A DNA stretch of 64,000 nucleotides from Monocercomonoides exilis (taxonomy: Eukaryota; Preaxostyla; Oxymonadida; Polymastigidae), in NCBI GenBank assembly GCA_001643675.2, contig LSRY02000034.1, positions 186,001-250,000 of the forward strand, written 5' to 3'. Position numbers and translations under genes: made by a program. Positions within the stretch are counted from its first letter, which is position 1. Every line of letters begins with the position of its first letter. Positions 32,501 through 45,086 of this stretch are shown in pieces. The notes beneath the pieces are model-generated. The model ran no database searches, was not told the DNA's origin, and saw only the letters and a program-made list of their open reading frames with translations.

Positions 32501-35500
32501 CGACTTCAGCGCTTCCTGGCTGAAATCCATCGAAAACAGTTTTTCGTTGATCTGCAAATCAATTGAATCGCATCTGATAAACATATCCTTCCCCACATGT
32601 GCTTCATTCATCATGAATCGGATCCTTTCCATCCTGATCAAAAGCGGCAATGCTGAAGCCCCACCAGACTGAGCATTCGGTTCTATCCCATCAATCAGCT
32701 TCCCTCCTCCTCTCCCATTCCCTGCCGAGCACACACACATCCCAAACGAGCATTCCCTCACCCTCAGCTCCGACTCCCCACTCTTCAGCTGTACTTTCAC
32801 ACCTCCCCCTTCTTCGCTCCTCTCACTCATGCACTTTGTCAGCGCACACCCTTCCATCACACACACAATCCCAACTGCAAATGAATCCATACTCGCCACA
32901 GCTGATCTGTTGTCTCCACATGTAATATTTGTGAATGAAGAGCCATTTATCCTCAGCATCGTCTTCGAGTTTTGATTCTCATCATTCGCCACTCTGCTTG
33001 TGCGTGACGACGGACTCAATGATATCAAGCTGCATCCAGCTGAATTTGTGTTCGAAATCGACATGTTCACCACTTCAACAACTTCAACCCCTGAAGCAAA
33101 TCTCAAGAACCCTCCCATCAGACTGAACTGATCCAGCGAACAATCCTCAATCGTCACATTTCCTGCCTCAACTTCCATCACACAATATTTGGTTTCAACT
33201 GGTGGACTTCCACAAACAAATGAGCAGTGCGCAACTGACAGACATCCGCTCGGAGACAATGATTCAACAAGCGACACATGCCTCCCCAACTCACCTGGAA
33301 GATGAAACGACACATCTGCAATTGTCAGCCTCACATCCGATGCAATCATTGCTCTTTCATCTCCTCCTGCATCTCCTTCACTCACCCTCACAATTCTTCC
33401 TCTTTCTTCTCCTTCAATCACAATTTTCGGCCTTGGAAGTGCTGCTGAAGACGAAGCCAGCAGCGAGATTGGGTGATTGATGGAAGAATTGCCCTTGATC
33501 GTAATCGCTGATTCTTCTGTCTCAAGTGGCGAATATCTCAGCGAAACCACATGGTCAACTGAAGAACATGGCACAACAGAAAACCCACATCCGCTGAAGT
33601 CTCCTCCTCCTTCTCCATCAACAAACCCCTCCCCACTCCAGTTGCTCCACAAATACACAACCAGCGGAATCACATATTCCTCTCCTGTTGTTTTCCTCTC
33701 CCACCCACACAACTCATCAAATGATTCCAACTCCTCAGCACCCATTTCCCACTTGAAGTGCTCTTTGTTCACAATCTTGCTCAGATCCCATCCTGACACA
33801 AACACATTTCCTCCTCCCATCCCCGCACAGCAATCCACAAAACTCACTGATTCCATCACAAAATCTGCTGCTCCTTCCCCCAGCCACGCCATCACCCCTC
33901 CTCCATGTGCGCTGCACTTGCATCGATCAAACCTTGTTGTCACTCCGCTGGGCAATGCTGAAGTTCCAATGCGAGCCTTGCTTGCTGTTCCCTCCAACTC
34001 AACTTTCATCCCTCCACCACTCCCACTTTCGCACTCACAGTCAACGATTGTTGTGTTCCTCACCACAAATGTTTCTCCTTCCTTCACCTTCTTTGCCACC
34101 ACCACTCCATCTCCTGTTGTCCGATTCACATTCCCAATTGTCACATTCCCCAGCACGCTCTCTCCAGATGCCAATCCATTTGATGGCTGTTCTGAAAACA
34201 GTGATTGCGATAATTCCAAATCGATAACTTCGACATCGCACATCGTCAGCTGCGAGAGTCGAATAACATCAAACACCGAAGCCAATGTCGAATCACCCCC
34301 AACAACACCTGACGAGATCAACACATCCTCCAGCGAAAGTGACCCACTTCCTTCTGATACAACAAACACACTCAGCGAAGAACTGGCTGTTGCGTTGTGA
34401 TCTATTTTCACATGCTGCACATCCAGTTTCCCACTCGACACGCTGAACAGTGTTGTCGAAGATGGTGAAAGAGCTCCTGTCCCAATTGAAGTTGTCTCCC
34501 TTCCTTTTCCCACAACAATGATCTTCTTCTCACCAACACTGATTGTTTCTCTCTCACTCCCATAACTCCCACCAAGCACCGTGATTGTTGAGCTGAGCAA
34601 AATCAAGCTCTTTGCCACAGCTTGCCCAACTGTCGAACATGCCGCTAATTCGCTCGTTCCACACCATTCTTCTGAATCATCTCCTTCTTCTCCAACAAAT
34701 CGATCTTTCATTCCATCCTTCAGTCAGTTCTTCTTTTGTGTGTATTTCTCGTTATAATGAAAATCTGAATAGAACACTCTGTATTCATTGGTATTCGTGG
34801 TGTATGCTTCATAAAACGGGTTTCCCAAACTGTTGAAAAAATTGTAAAAATCAATAAATGAAACATCATGACCTATTTGGAATTCATTGCACAAGCAATT
34901 GTGAAAGACTGAAAAATAAACGTAAAAACCATCACTTGGTGCTATTTCTTGACATGGATAAAGATATAATCCTCCACCATTTGAAGCAGCAGAACATGAA
35001 ATAAACTGAAGGTTTTTCATTTTAAATTCCAACGGAGTGTGAGCACAATACATCCCTCCACCAAAATCTCCAGAAATTGAGCAAGAAGAAAATGAACAAT
35101 CATGCACATAAGCACAATCTCCACTTCCAATTTCTGTTCCTGTGCAGCCTGATCCGAAGGTGTTAAATTCATAAAAACAAAGCCCTCCTCCAGCGTTATT
35201 TGCTTTGCATTTCTGGAATTCGCAATCACTGATCCTTGAAACTGACGATATTATATATACATAAAATCCTCCTCCACTAGAGTTTTGAGATATGCATGAA
35301 TAAACAGAATTGTTTATGGCTTCAACTGACTTTATTTTTGCGCAGAATATTCCGCCACCGCTTTGATATGCTGTGCAGTCATTGAACGAACAATGAGAAA
35401 GTGAAAGAACTCCATTTCCCATGTCGAACATGCAAATGGCTCCTCCATTTGATGCAACATCTCCCCACAAATCATTCGTTCCTGTTGTCTTCGATCCATT

Positions 35501-36562
35501 CCACTCACACCAACTGAATGTATTTATCCCATTTTCTGTTTCATTTTGCCTCCCTGGCTGTTTCTTATCATCTGCAGTTCCAATAAACTCAACATTTCCG
35601 GTTCTGCTGCATCCGATAAACGAGGTGTTTGAGGCAGTCAAAGATGCCAAGGGATTGTTGAGAGATGACACAATTCCGCCATCATATGCATCACAAACTG
35701 ACGAAAACAAGCAACTTTCAACAAAAGTGGTGTGCCCGCAACAAGCAACCGGAGGATCCGCCTTTCCAGAAATTATTGATGATACGTTGGAGAAAATCAA
35801 ACCAGAAAGACAAACGCTCTCAACAAAAGGCGATGAAAGAAATGGAGGTGATGCAATTGAAAATGAAGAGAAAAATGAAGAACGAACGGAAGCTTGACTG
35901 AAGCAATGAATCTCACTTTCAGGAGGTGTTGAAGCAAACAATGGAGGCAGCAGGAACGGAAAAGAGGCCGAAGACGATCCGAGTGAAATATTCGTCAACA
36001 CCCCACAACTCCCTCGCAAAGCCAGTGGGCATGCCCCATGTCCCACCAACATGTTGCAATCTTCCATTTCCACGGTGCTCTGATCGTTTGCGCAGACAAG
36101 ACATTTTTCTTTGTCAGACATCATTCTCAGCCTCCTCCACTTCACTGACGAATTCCTCAAATTCGCACTTCCTTCAACAAAACTTTCTGAAAAGAAAGCA
36201 TTTTTGTTCTTATCGCCGTATAAAATATGGAAGTTGTTCTGCGTTAACGGCTTCCCACTCTTCTCCTTCTTTGATAAATCAATTTCAACAATTGCAAATT
36301 CATCTTTCCTCATTTCCAATTCTTCCATATTTTCAATCTTCGTTCCAATAAAATCGATGTCAAAATTTACCGAATATCTGTTTTCAAATTTATTGTGCGG
36401 TCCATAAAACGTCTCTGGACATGTTTCAGATAAAACAAATTGTTCATCTCTTGCTCCGGCAATCTCTCGAAAGCCTTGATCTGCAAATTCTGCATGAGCG
36501 TCACACATCAGTTTCCATTCCAGAACTATTATTGTCAGAGCGTTTAACAAAATGCTTGCCAT
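29517..36562 (-). pseudogene. Beta-helix surface protein with membrane span and pseudokinase tail, interrupted by a TGA and a frameshift
   Basis: A receptor-like gene of about 2,350 codons. ATG is at 36560-36562, opening with a hydrophobic signal-like MASILLNALTIIVLEW. The ectodomain (to about 30840) is built of short beta-helix units with recurring Cys and Gly-Gly features such as CTAYQSGGGIFCAKIKSVEA, as in polymorphic membrane protein repeats. A membrane helix (VIIIILVVLLFIVLLVSIFV) lies near 30767-30833. The cytoplasmic part has EMSPEEQWRRAEREAEKKNE and a kinase-like end with LRWKAPELM and FSIGMMLWECLTLDVPFGEY, but no glycine loop, HRD or DFG, so it should be catalytically dead. A TGA at 34724-34726 interrupts otherwise continuous frame between YTQKKN and LKDGMKDRFVG, and a frame change occurs near 31900-31970. 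It may be a recent pseudogene, or the breaks may be sequencing errors or recoding. Confidence 0.75.
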
Positions 36563-36757
36563 CAACAAACACCAAACAAAATTTTGTGATAAATGAAAAA
36601 AAAGCTAATGGGTCCAAAGCTTTTAAATGAAATTGAACGAAAAATTCTTTTGGAGAATATTGAAAAGTTCATTATTCACGTTTAAATTCTAAAAACGATG
36701 TTCTTTCCATAATATTCTTTTCAGAATACTTTTTTGTGATTTATTTCAACAGCTTCG

Positions 36758-38643
36758 ATGAATCGCCGGTACTTGTCGCAGCGGGCAAGACCCGAAAACA
36801 AGCGGTACCTGATGCTGGAGCAGCTCGGGACGGGGACGTATGGGTCGGTGCGAAAGGCGTATGATTTGGAGACACACGAGTTTGTGGCGGTGAAGCAGAT
36901 CAAGCACCAGCACGGAGAATTCAACATCTCGCAGACAACGATTCAGGAGATTGCGCTGCTGAAGGAGATGGCCCATGAGAACATCGTGCGATTTGTGGAT
37001 GTTTGCTCATTGACTTTTCGGAAAGCAGTTTTTTTTTTTTCACACCGATTTCCTTCCGATTTTCTCATTTTGTTTTTTTCCCCTCTAATTATTTATTTGA
37101 TTTCTTTTTCAATTCAAAATGTGAATGAAACAGGTGAGAAGCGACCCACTGGAGAAGACGGTTGAGCTTGTGACCGAGCTTTTGGAAACTGACTTTTTTG
37201 TTTGGATTTATTTTTTTTTTTCAATTGCTTCTTTGCTTGACCCGTTATTGTCCTGTTGCTTTTATGTGCTTCTTTTTTTTTGGTTGTGCTTGTATTGGCT
37301 GTAATGCTGCTGGTTGTCTGCTCAATTGCATTTTTTTCCCTTTTGCGGGAAGATGTATCTGCACCGGGTGGATCAGCGGCTGCACTCGGAGCAGTTTGTG
37401 CGATCGGTGCTTTTCCAGGTGCTGAAGGCTGTTGGGTATCTGCATGCAAACTGGGTCATCCATCGCGATTTGAAGCCGAGCAACATTCTTCTGAATGGCG
37501 ATGGAAAGGCAAAACTGGGTGTGGGGAGAGAGACAGAAATTTGCTCCTTTTTCTTTTCTTTTCTTAAAAGAACTCCTCTTTTGTTGATAGTTAACATCTT
37601 TTGATTGCTCGTTTGTGTGCATTCATTGCTATTCTCTGCCTTTTTTTGATGTCTGATATTCTGGACTGGGGCGTTCAGCGGACTTTGGATTTGCGAGGTC
37701 GTTCCAAGCACCTCCTGAGGCGCTGTCACGTGATAAGGTGCGGGTGACACATTGGTATCAACCACCGGAGCAGGCACTGGGGGCAGAGATGTATGCGCCG
37801 TCTGTGGACATGTGGTCGATGGGGTGCATCTGCGCTGAGGCGATGACTGGATTGCCTCTGTTCCAAAGCTCTGAGAACAGACCTGAGAAGGTGCTGGAGA
37901 ACATCACGACCACCCTGGGGGACATAGAGAAGCAGTGGGCAGGGGTGCGTGCGATGGCAGAGTACAAGAAGCTGAAGGGGAAGTTGGCTGGCGGAGGCGG
38001 AGGAGGAGGTGGCGGTGGAGCACCGGGAAAAGGAGGAGCGAACGTGATCGGCTTGGGGTTGCGTAACCGTCTGGAAGAGAAGCTTGATCGGCTGTGCGAG
38101 AAGGAGCGAAGGAGAAGTCTGTATCCGGTGGAGAAACATCTGATTGGGCAGATGGTGCGGTATAATCCGGAGCTGAGGATATCGGCAGAGCAGGCGCTGC
38201 TGCACCCTTACTTCACAGTCCCTCCCGAAGAGCATCCCCACCTGTCCATTCACCGTGTGGAACAGCTGTTTGCGTCTGCCACTGCTTCGCTCGCCCGCTC
38301 GCTCGCTGCTGATCCTCAGCCTGTTCCACTGGCGCTGCGGGCCCAGGAAGGGAAATGTGGGCTGGATGAAGAGATTGAGCTAGGCACTGCCAGTTTTGAT
38401 GGGCATTGCGCAAAGTGCGAGGCGGACACATTGGAGCTGCCAGACATTCCGCTTGTGCCAATTGCGGGTGTTGTGGCGGAGCTACAACGAAAGCAGATTT
38501 TTGCGAAGGTGCATGTGTCGGAGGAGGATGCAGCGACAGCAGAGGTGTTTGGGAAGAGTGGAGTGTGCATTGCACAGCTGATCAGAGAGGTTGAGGAGTT
38601 TGGGGTGAAGGAAGGCAAAGAGGAGGAGCAGGGCACTTCTTGA
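36758..38643 (+). CDS. CDK-like (CMGC) serine/threonine protein kinase
   Basis: Four exons give an active-looking kinase. Exon 1 has the glycine loop [12 protein letters not shown] and the lysine strand FVAVKQIK, and helix C with the catalytic Glu in [10 protein letters not shown]. After introns come [30 protein letters not shown] and [13 protein letters not shown]. After a third intron come [29 protein letters not shown] and [16 protein letters not shown]. The T-loop threonine before the W-Y signature and the overall layout place it in the CDK group. The APE motif reads PPE, and a poly-Gly insert sits near 37990-38020. The C-terminal part beyond 38220 has Cys-containing sequence (GHCAKCEAD) of unknown role. 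The gene is GC-rich compared with its AT-rich neighbours. Start ATG at 36758, 195 bp from the divergent surface-protein gene. Confidence 0.85.
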
Positions 38644-39284
38644 GTAAATGAGCACAGAAGCAGTGAAAAAAAGAAAGAAATTTCGAAGTTGACCGCTTGA
38701 CTGATGGAAACTATTGGAGCACGCTCAGATTGAAGCTGAGTGAAATGAACGGAAACAGCATTTGGCAAGCTTCCATATTGAATAAGACTTCTTTCAGAAG
38801 TCTTCAAGAACGATAGTTAGTTTTTTTGTTAACATCTGAATGCGGATGAAGTCTGGTTCTATCATATCAGATTTTTTTGTGTTATGATTCATTTATTTTA
38901 TGTTGGAGAAAATGAAAATAATAGAATTCTTCTCAACTTTCGGTGTTTTCCTTCTTTTCGTTCAAAAAAATCTTCAATTCTGAAAGTCAGAAACCAAAAT
39001 TCGAATGAAAAAGCTAAAATGCATTTGGATGAAAACTATAGCTTCATCAAAAGACAATCAACATTTCTGATTTTTTCGCTTTTTGAATTGTTGTGTGATT
39101 GAATATTTTTTGAAGTTTGTTATTTTGTTTCTTGAAATAGCAATAGAAGAAATGGTGAAAGAATCAAAAGATTTATCTGTTTCTTGCATTCTTTTTTCAT
39201 CGAAATATTTAAAAAATAGCGATCTGATACCATATGTTTTTCAATTGTTAAATGGAAAAACATATGAAAATGAAAAGGCAGGAA
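38644..39284. other. Intergenic spacer
   Basis: Nothing recognised; AT-rich, with short chance frames only. The start of the next gene may lie inside this stretch if it has further 5' exons. Confidence 0.4.
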
Positions 39285-42195
39285 ATGCCGTTTGAATTTA
39301 GCAGAACCAAGGGGCGAAGAAGTAAAGGTATGAAATGTAATTTATGTATTTTCAAATGCAAAGATGAACGCATTGGTTTTACAATGAATTTGCTGATTCA
39401 GATTCACCTCTTTCCTTGGCACGAGTCGTGGCAAATCTGGAAACACAGAGCGAGTGCCGTGCGCAATTGGCAAGTGCACGCTGTATGCAGCTAAATCCTG
39501 AGCTTTTAGCATCTACATCGAGAAGCAGGGAAGCGACAAACATTTCTTCTTCATTTTGCTTTTCTCCTCCAGTTATTCGAGATTTGAATCCACAGAATGC
39601 ATCCGGGTCAGAAATGCGCATGGGTGAGTATCCCTGTGCATCTGGCAGAACGGATACAGGGTCATTTGTGCCAAGATTCTCATTTGGAAGTCAAAATCAA
39701 AGTCTTTATTCTTCCATTTCAGCTCAACCACAGCAGCAGCAAGTGCAGCATCCCAGCATTGCAAATGCTCCAAGGCCAAAGGGGGCAGGAAATAAGCCGG
39801 CTGTGAGCAAGGCATTTATGGATTCCTTGAGGAGCTCAGCTGGATCAATTCAGTTTATCTTACCAGACGGTTCAGATGCAGCACAAATAGGTACGAAAGA
39901 AAAGGATCACATGATCACCACTGAAGAAGATCAAAACAGTGAAATGAAAGATGAAGAAGAAAATGTTGAAAGAGGATCGGAAGTGAATGCTGTTGATGGA
40001 GTTGAAAGAAAGAAAAAAGATGAGGAAGAGAATGAAAATGGTGATGAGTGCTCCACTTCGGAAGAGATAAAAGCAAAAGAGTCGATTTGTCAACGAGAAA
40101 ATGAACAGGAAATTACTGAATTAACACCAACTGTTTTGGAGCATCAACTTCAAAATGAAATGGAAGAGAGAAAAGAAGATAGAGAAAGTGAGGAAGAGGA
40201 AGAGGAAGAGGAAGAAGAAGAAGAAGAAGAGGAGGAGGAGGAGGAGGAGAAAGAGAACAAAGAGAAAGAAGAGAAAGAGAGTGATGAAAGAAATGATGAG
40301 GATGAAGAGGAAGATGAGGAAGATGAGGAGGAAGGGGCAGGAGAAGGTGAAGGTGAATCTTCAAGAAACAAAGAAAAAGATGAAGAAAAGATGGAAAACG
40401 AAAACGAAAACGAAAAAGAAAAAGAAACAGAGGAAAAGGAAGCGAGAAGAGCATTTTCATCATCATTGTCCACTCTTCAGGAGCATATCATGCAGCAACC
40501 TCAAACGCCTCCATTGGCACTTCAATCTCCAGTTGCAACTGAACAATTGCAATCATCACGTTTATCTTCTTCCACAGGAAATAATACAGTTAATGAGAGC
40601 ATGGTGAGTGCATTGCAAAGGGAACAGATTGGTTCAGAAACAAAAAGAACACAAGGAAGAAGAGAAGAAGGAGGAGAAGAAGAAAGACTCATTGGAAAAA
40701 GAAGAGAAGGAGCAGAAGAGGAGAGAGCGAGATGGGATCAGCCAGATGAAAATGGAAATGGAGCGAGTGTTGCATCAGCAAAGCGGCACATCATCAAAAA
40801 TCTGAAGATTGTGAATAACGCGACGCTGAAGGAGAAGACGGAGCAGCTGATCTCAGCCACCATCCACGCGTCGATCATTGCCACACAAACAGCGCTGGAG
40901 CAGGACGAGGCATTGCTGGCAGCACACGCAGCGAGTGATTGGGATGAGAAAGAAGAAGAGCAAGGAGTGCGAGTGATGGCTGAGTCGATGGCTGAGCAGA
41001 AAGAAAAAGCGTCTGAAGGATTTGGCTTTGATTATGTTGGATATGAAAGAGAGCTTGCCGGAAAAGCGACGACACCTTCAGCAGCGCTGATGAAAGCATC
41101 GTCTATGGCACCATCTCTGTACTCTTCTGCATCGTCATCTTATTCCACATATCCTCTCTCATCATCGTCATCATCCTCAACATCATCCTATTCTTCTTCT
41201 TCTCCTCTTCCTCCTACACCTTCTCCGATGAGCAGAGCAAGCAGTGTGGGAAAGGAATTGGCTCCGGCTGTAGCGATGGTGTTTCCGGATCTGCGTCTTC
41301 CGCCGGAGACTGTGGCATTCTTGTCTGTTGGGGCGCCTGTGGTGAAGATTGGGACAGACTCTCTGTCTCGGATGTTCTACTTGACTGCCGAAGGAATCGA
41401 TCCGATGATGCGAAGGCAGCCTGTAATGCCATTAGGTGTGACTGCTTTTTTTTCTATTCCTTAAGTTTCATTGATATCTTTTTTTGAATCGTTTGCTTTT
41501 TAATGGCTGTGGTGATTGTATTCTTTGTCAATTATTTATATCCTTGGTTTTCTTTGATGTGTTATTGCTGCTGAATTGCTGCAGCTGGGAGAGAAGGGAA
41601 AGGGAGGAGAACTGAAGGAGCGAATGCGTTGGGGGTGCCGTTTGTGCGGGGAGGAGTGTTTTCGAGTGGGGCGTTTGCGGGGCTGGCGTGGCGGAAGAGC
41701 AGAGCAGGCGAAGTGGTGGGGACATGCCACTTCAGAGACATGGCTTCGATCAGGTGCTACGGCCGCTCAGGGAAAGAGCAGCGGGCTGAAAGCATGCCGC
41801 CTTCAAATGCAGACGCTGTGATGGAGAGCATCACAAACTCGAGCGATTTCTTGGCGAAGTGGGAACCGCTGGTGCGGAGCATGCAAGGGAGCAGTGGAAG
41901 TGGAGATGAAGCAGAGGAGCAAGAAGAAGTGGGATCAGTGGGTGGCAGGAGAGGAGGAAGGGATTCAGTTAAAAACAGTGGAAGGCGTGGTTCTATTCTT
42001 GAGCGTGTGCCGTTTGCGCCTGATGCAACGATGTTCTCGTTGAGGAGGACGGAGCATCGCCCGCAGATCACGTTTGCATTTGGATCTCCGTTTGAGATGG
42101 AGAGCTGGGTGATGTGCATCAGCCAGGCACATTGCGTGTGGAGAGGGATGGAGATGAAGGAGAAAATTCTGCGCGAGGAAATGGAAGCTCGCTGA
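39285..42195 (+). CDS. PH-domain-like protein with acidic low-complexity centre
   Basis: A clear large exon runs to about 41435, then an intron (GTGTGACTGC to CAG) leads to a last exon ending TGA at 42195. The start is uncertain: one reading uses ATG at 39285 (MPFEFSRTKGRRSK) with two very short introns near 39330 and 39375. The central part is Glu/Lys-rich and the region before it Ser-rich. From about 41230 the sequence becomes ordered, with FLSVGAPVVKIGTDSLSRMF, then across the intron LAWRKSRAGEVVGTCHFRDM and, after a Gly/Glu insert, FSLRRTEHRPQITFAFGSPF and MESWVMCISQAHCVW. This is the strand pattern and the terminal helix with conserved Trp of a pleckstrin homology domain, so membrane phosphoinositide binding is likely. 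A helical block near 40800-40930 (KEKTEQLISATIHASIIATQ) is unassigned. Confidence 0.65.
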
Positions 42196-42524
42196 ATGGG
42201 TTGAATGGATGTTGTTTTCTCCGTTTAAATTGATTTCTCACATTTTTAGACCATTTTCATTTTTCTAACAATTTTCATGATGTATTGCCACAGTTTTTTT
42301 GTTGGTTGTGTTAAATGTCATTTTGTCGAATTGCTGCTCATCCGATTGTCGAAGTATTTTTTGAGCATTTGATAACTGAATACCCGCAGGAGAGAGAAAT
42401 TTTTAATTAGCATCATTTAGCCTTGATAGATTCTACCAACAATACGTTCAACTGATGGCTGGGTTTCCAATTATATTTTTTATTCCTCAAAACCAAATAC
42501 ACCAAAAACTATTCAAAAATGAGA

Positions 42525-44959
42525 ATTATTTAATTACATTTTTTTTTTCTTTTTTTGTGAAAAATCAGCCACTGTCCGAATGAAAGAAAGTGAATTGAAT
42601 ATTGCATTTAATAAATATTCGTGAAAATGATGAAAAATTGAAGTTTTATTTATATTAATAGCTGATAAACATAAAAATGTTCACATTTTCAGAAAAAAAT
42701 CATCAACCTTGAAATCAGATAATTTTCAAATGTGTTATTCTTTTTTTTGAAAAGTCACAAATGATCGATATGGGGCAAAATTTTTGCATTTGTGAAAAAA
42801 AACAACGATTTGTTCCAAACTTCTTCCACAACCTTTTCATGATAATATTTTCATTCCAATATTAAAAAAATAGATAGAAATTTTCAAAATTGAGATAAAT
42901 ATTTGAATGAATGAAATGGAGCAAAATTCATAAATCAAAAAAAATTGTCCCATATCTATATGTGTGATTATTTTTTATTTCAAATTTTTTCATTCATAAT
43001 TTTCTGTACAAATATTTTTCTTGAAGATAAAGTGATGGCAAATGGGGATCATACGGCCAGTTTAAAAAAATGAATAAAAAAATTTGTTATAAAGCAATTT
43101 ACTGCAACCAACTTCTGATATATTATGTTTGAAACAATGTTGAATCAAATAATAATGTGAAAAACAAAAAATAAAAAACAAAATAAAGAAAAACAAAAAA
43201 TTATGGGATCATATTTTTTTTCCTCTTGATATTCTGATGCTGATTCTCCATATCCTGCACCAAACTCATCTTCATCTGTATCTTCTGATGATTCTTCAAA
43301 AAAAGGTGTTACTGACTCATCTTCTGGTTTATCTTCTGGATCTTCATCGATTTTTTCAGCCTCTGGAATTGAATACATTATTCTTTTGATGAATGAATAA
43401 AATTTCATTTTTTTGGTGTTATGAAACATAAACTCAGCAAGGCGATCGTCTCCATATTTATCTCTCACTCCAGATTTTGGTAAAAAATTCCGAAATCTCG
43501 ACCATAAGCTCTCTATACTGTTTGTGCAAACTTTTGTGATAGGATCTGCAAAGTGAAACTTATGACACACAGTTTGATGAATATATTTATACTCCGGCAA
43601 ACACTTGTAGACTGGCCATTCGTCCGAATAAATTTTTTGTTTTCGGTTTGATATTTGATAGGATTAACGGTAATAATGTTCTTTTGTTTCTTTTTTCAAC
43701 TCTAATAATGAAAAATTAGCTCTCTCTTTCTTTATCAGCCCTTTCAATTCTTCCAAATAACCAAATTTGAGGCTTCCTCCTTCCTTTGTGATATTTCCTT
43801 CTTCTCAGCAGGGCTTCATCGATTTCAACAATTCTCCCCTCCCCTCCAATCGCTTCAAAATCTTCAAATAAGAACTTGGCAGAAGATGATCTGCAATGAG
43901 AATGCCAAAATGAAACTGTTCTTCTATCAAGATTCAGCAATAAACATGTTTGCGAGATATTTATTTTTAGACAGTAATACAGAAGAATATGCAATAATTT
44001 GTTAAGAGGAATTTTGATGTTGAAAAAGGAAGTGTTGTGAAATATGCTCACAGATTTGCCACAATTTGAGCATCAAAATTGTCTTCTTGTTTCAGATCTT
44101 TTGTAAACGTACATTTTCGAGCCGCAATTTGAACAGTTTTCTTCATTCGTGTTAAGGACGTTGTTGATGATCCAGTCGAATGAACATTCGTTGCATGAAA
44201 ATATTATGTTCAATTCGTTTATCTCTTGTTTTGAACAGGATATGCTCTTTAACATCACTCAATAAATCGATTTCAAATGAGTTTAAATATTTGTATTTAT
44301 ATAAATAGTTATTGAATTAATTAATATTTGCACACAAATAATATTTATTATTAATGGGTTCATGAAATTTTCAGAATATTCAACATACGCACTTTTTATA
44401 TAAAAACACAGAAATATGTTGTTATTTCATATCTATTTGACACACATAAATTGAAAAAAAGATAAAAATTAGTTGATTTCTACTGGTCGTATAATACTCA
44501 TTTGCCAAAGTGATGACAACTGAAATATTTAAAGGTTTGGCAAAGACATCTTCTTCTATATTTCAGCTGAAATTCATATTTTTTAACAGTTGTGATAAAT
44601 TCAGCATTTGAATTCAAAACATTTTCCCAATGACAAACAATCTTTGAAAAATCAACACTTCGAAAAAAGATATGATTTTAAAAATAATCACCCAAATAAT
44701 CATCCAAAGGGAAATAAATCATTTATGACTTTTTAAAATAAAAGAATAACACATTTGAAAATTATCTGATTTCAAGGTTGATGATTTTTTTCTGAAAATG
44801 TGAACATTTTTATGTTTATCAACTATTAATATAAATAAAACTTCAATTTTTCATCATTTTCACGAATATTTATTAAATGCAATATTCAATTCACTTTCTT
44901 TCATTCGGACAGTGGCTGATTTTTCACAAAAAAAGAAAAAAAAAATGTAATTAAATAAT
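42525..44959. mobile_element. Merlin-type DNA transposon with ~235-bp terminal inverted repeats
   Basis: The left arm begins ATTATTTAATTACATTTTTT at 42525, and its reverse complement ends at 44959. Symmetry continues inward through GGCTGATTTTTCAC, CATTCGGACAGTGGCTG, the CCTTGAAATCAGATAATTTT block and GTGTTATTCTTTT, to about 42765 on the left and 44719 on the right. Between the arms lies a broken ISXO2/Merlin-like transposase gene on the minus strand. I could not identify a clean 8-9 bp target duplication, so the outermost base is uncertain. Confidence 0.75.
43145..44258 (-). pseudogene. Merlin (ISXO2-like) transposase, inactivated
   Basis: The N-terminus has a zinc ribbon: CNECSFDW, then CSNCGSKMYVYKR, and after an in-frame TGA, CSNCGKSVSIFHNTSFF. 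Next come IPLNKLLHILLYYCL and the HTH-like SQTCLLLNLDRRTVSFWHSH. The catalytic core VEIDEALLRRRKYHKGRRKP with IWLFGRIER and, further on, SDEWPVYKCLPEYKYIHQTV and NSIESLWSRF is the D-D-E signature region of the family. The gene is dead: the TGA falls between RRQF and CSNCGK, where related proteins have an aromatic residue; frame changes occur after the RADKERE segment and again around LLPLILSNIKPKTK. The C-terminal tail is acidic. It lies within the long inverted repeats 42525-44959. Confidence 0.8.
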
Positions 44960-45086
44960 ACTCAATTTGATTTATTTTGAATAATAAGTTAAACATCTTC
45001 AAATAATAAAAGGTGAAATATAGAATTTTCTCGATGCTTTTCATTCTGCTAATGCGAGACTGTAAATACTAAAATATTTCTTAAAA

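Noticed and set aside
30499-34400. Long plus-strand frames (up to 307 codons) opposite the surface-protein gene
   Set aside because: No conserved motifs. The minus strand has beta-helix repeats, a membrane helix and the kinase-like tail, so these are antisense by-products of codon bias.
34724-44070. Reassignment of TGA to Trp in this genome
   Set aside because: TGA terminates well-conserved genes at natural ends (cytidylate kinase, the kinase at 38643, the 5-phosphatase), and Trp is encoded by TGG in the long pyrophosphatase frame. Nonsense mutation is simpler.
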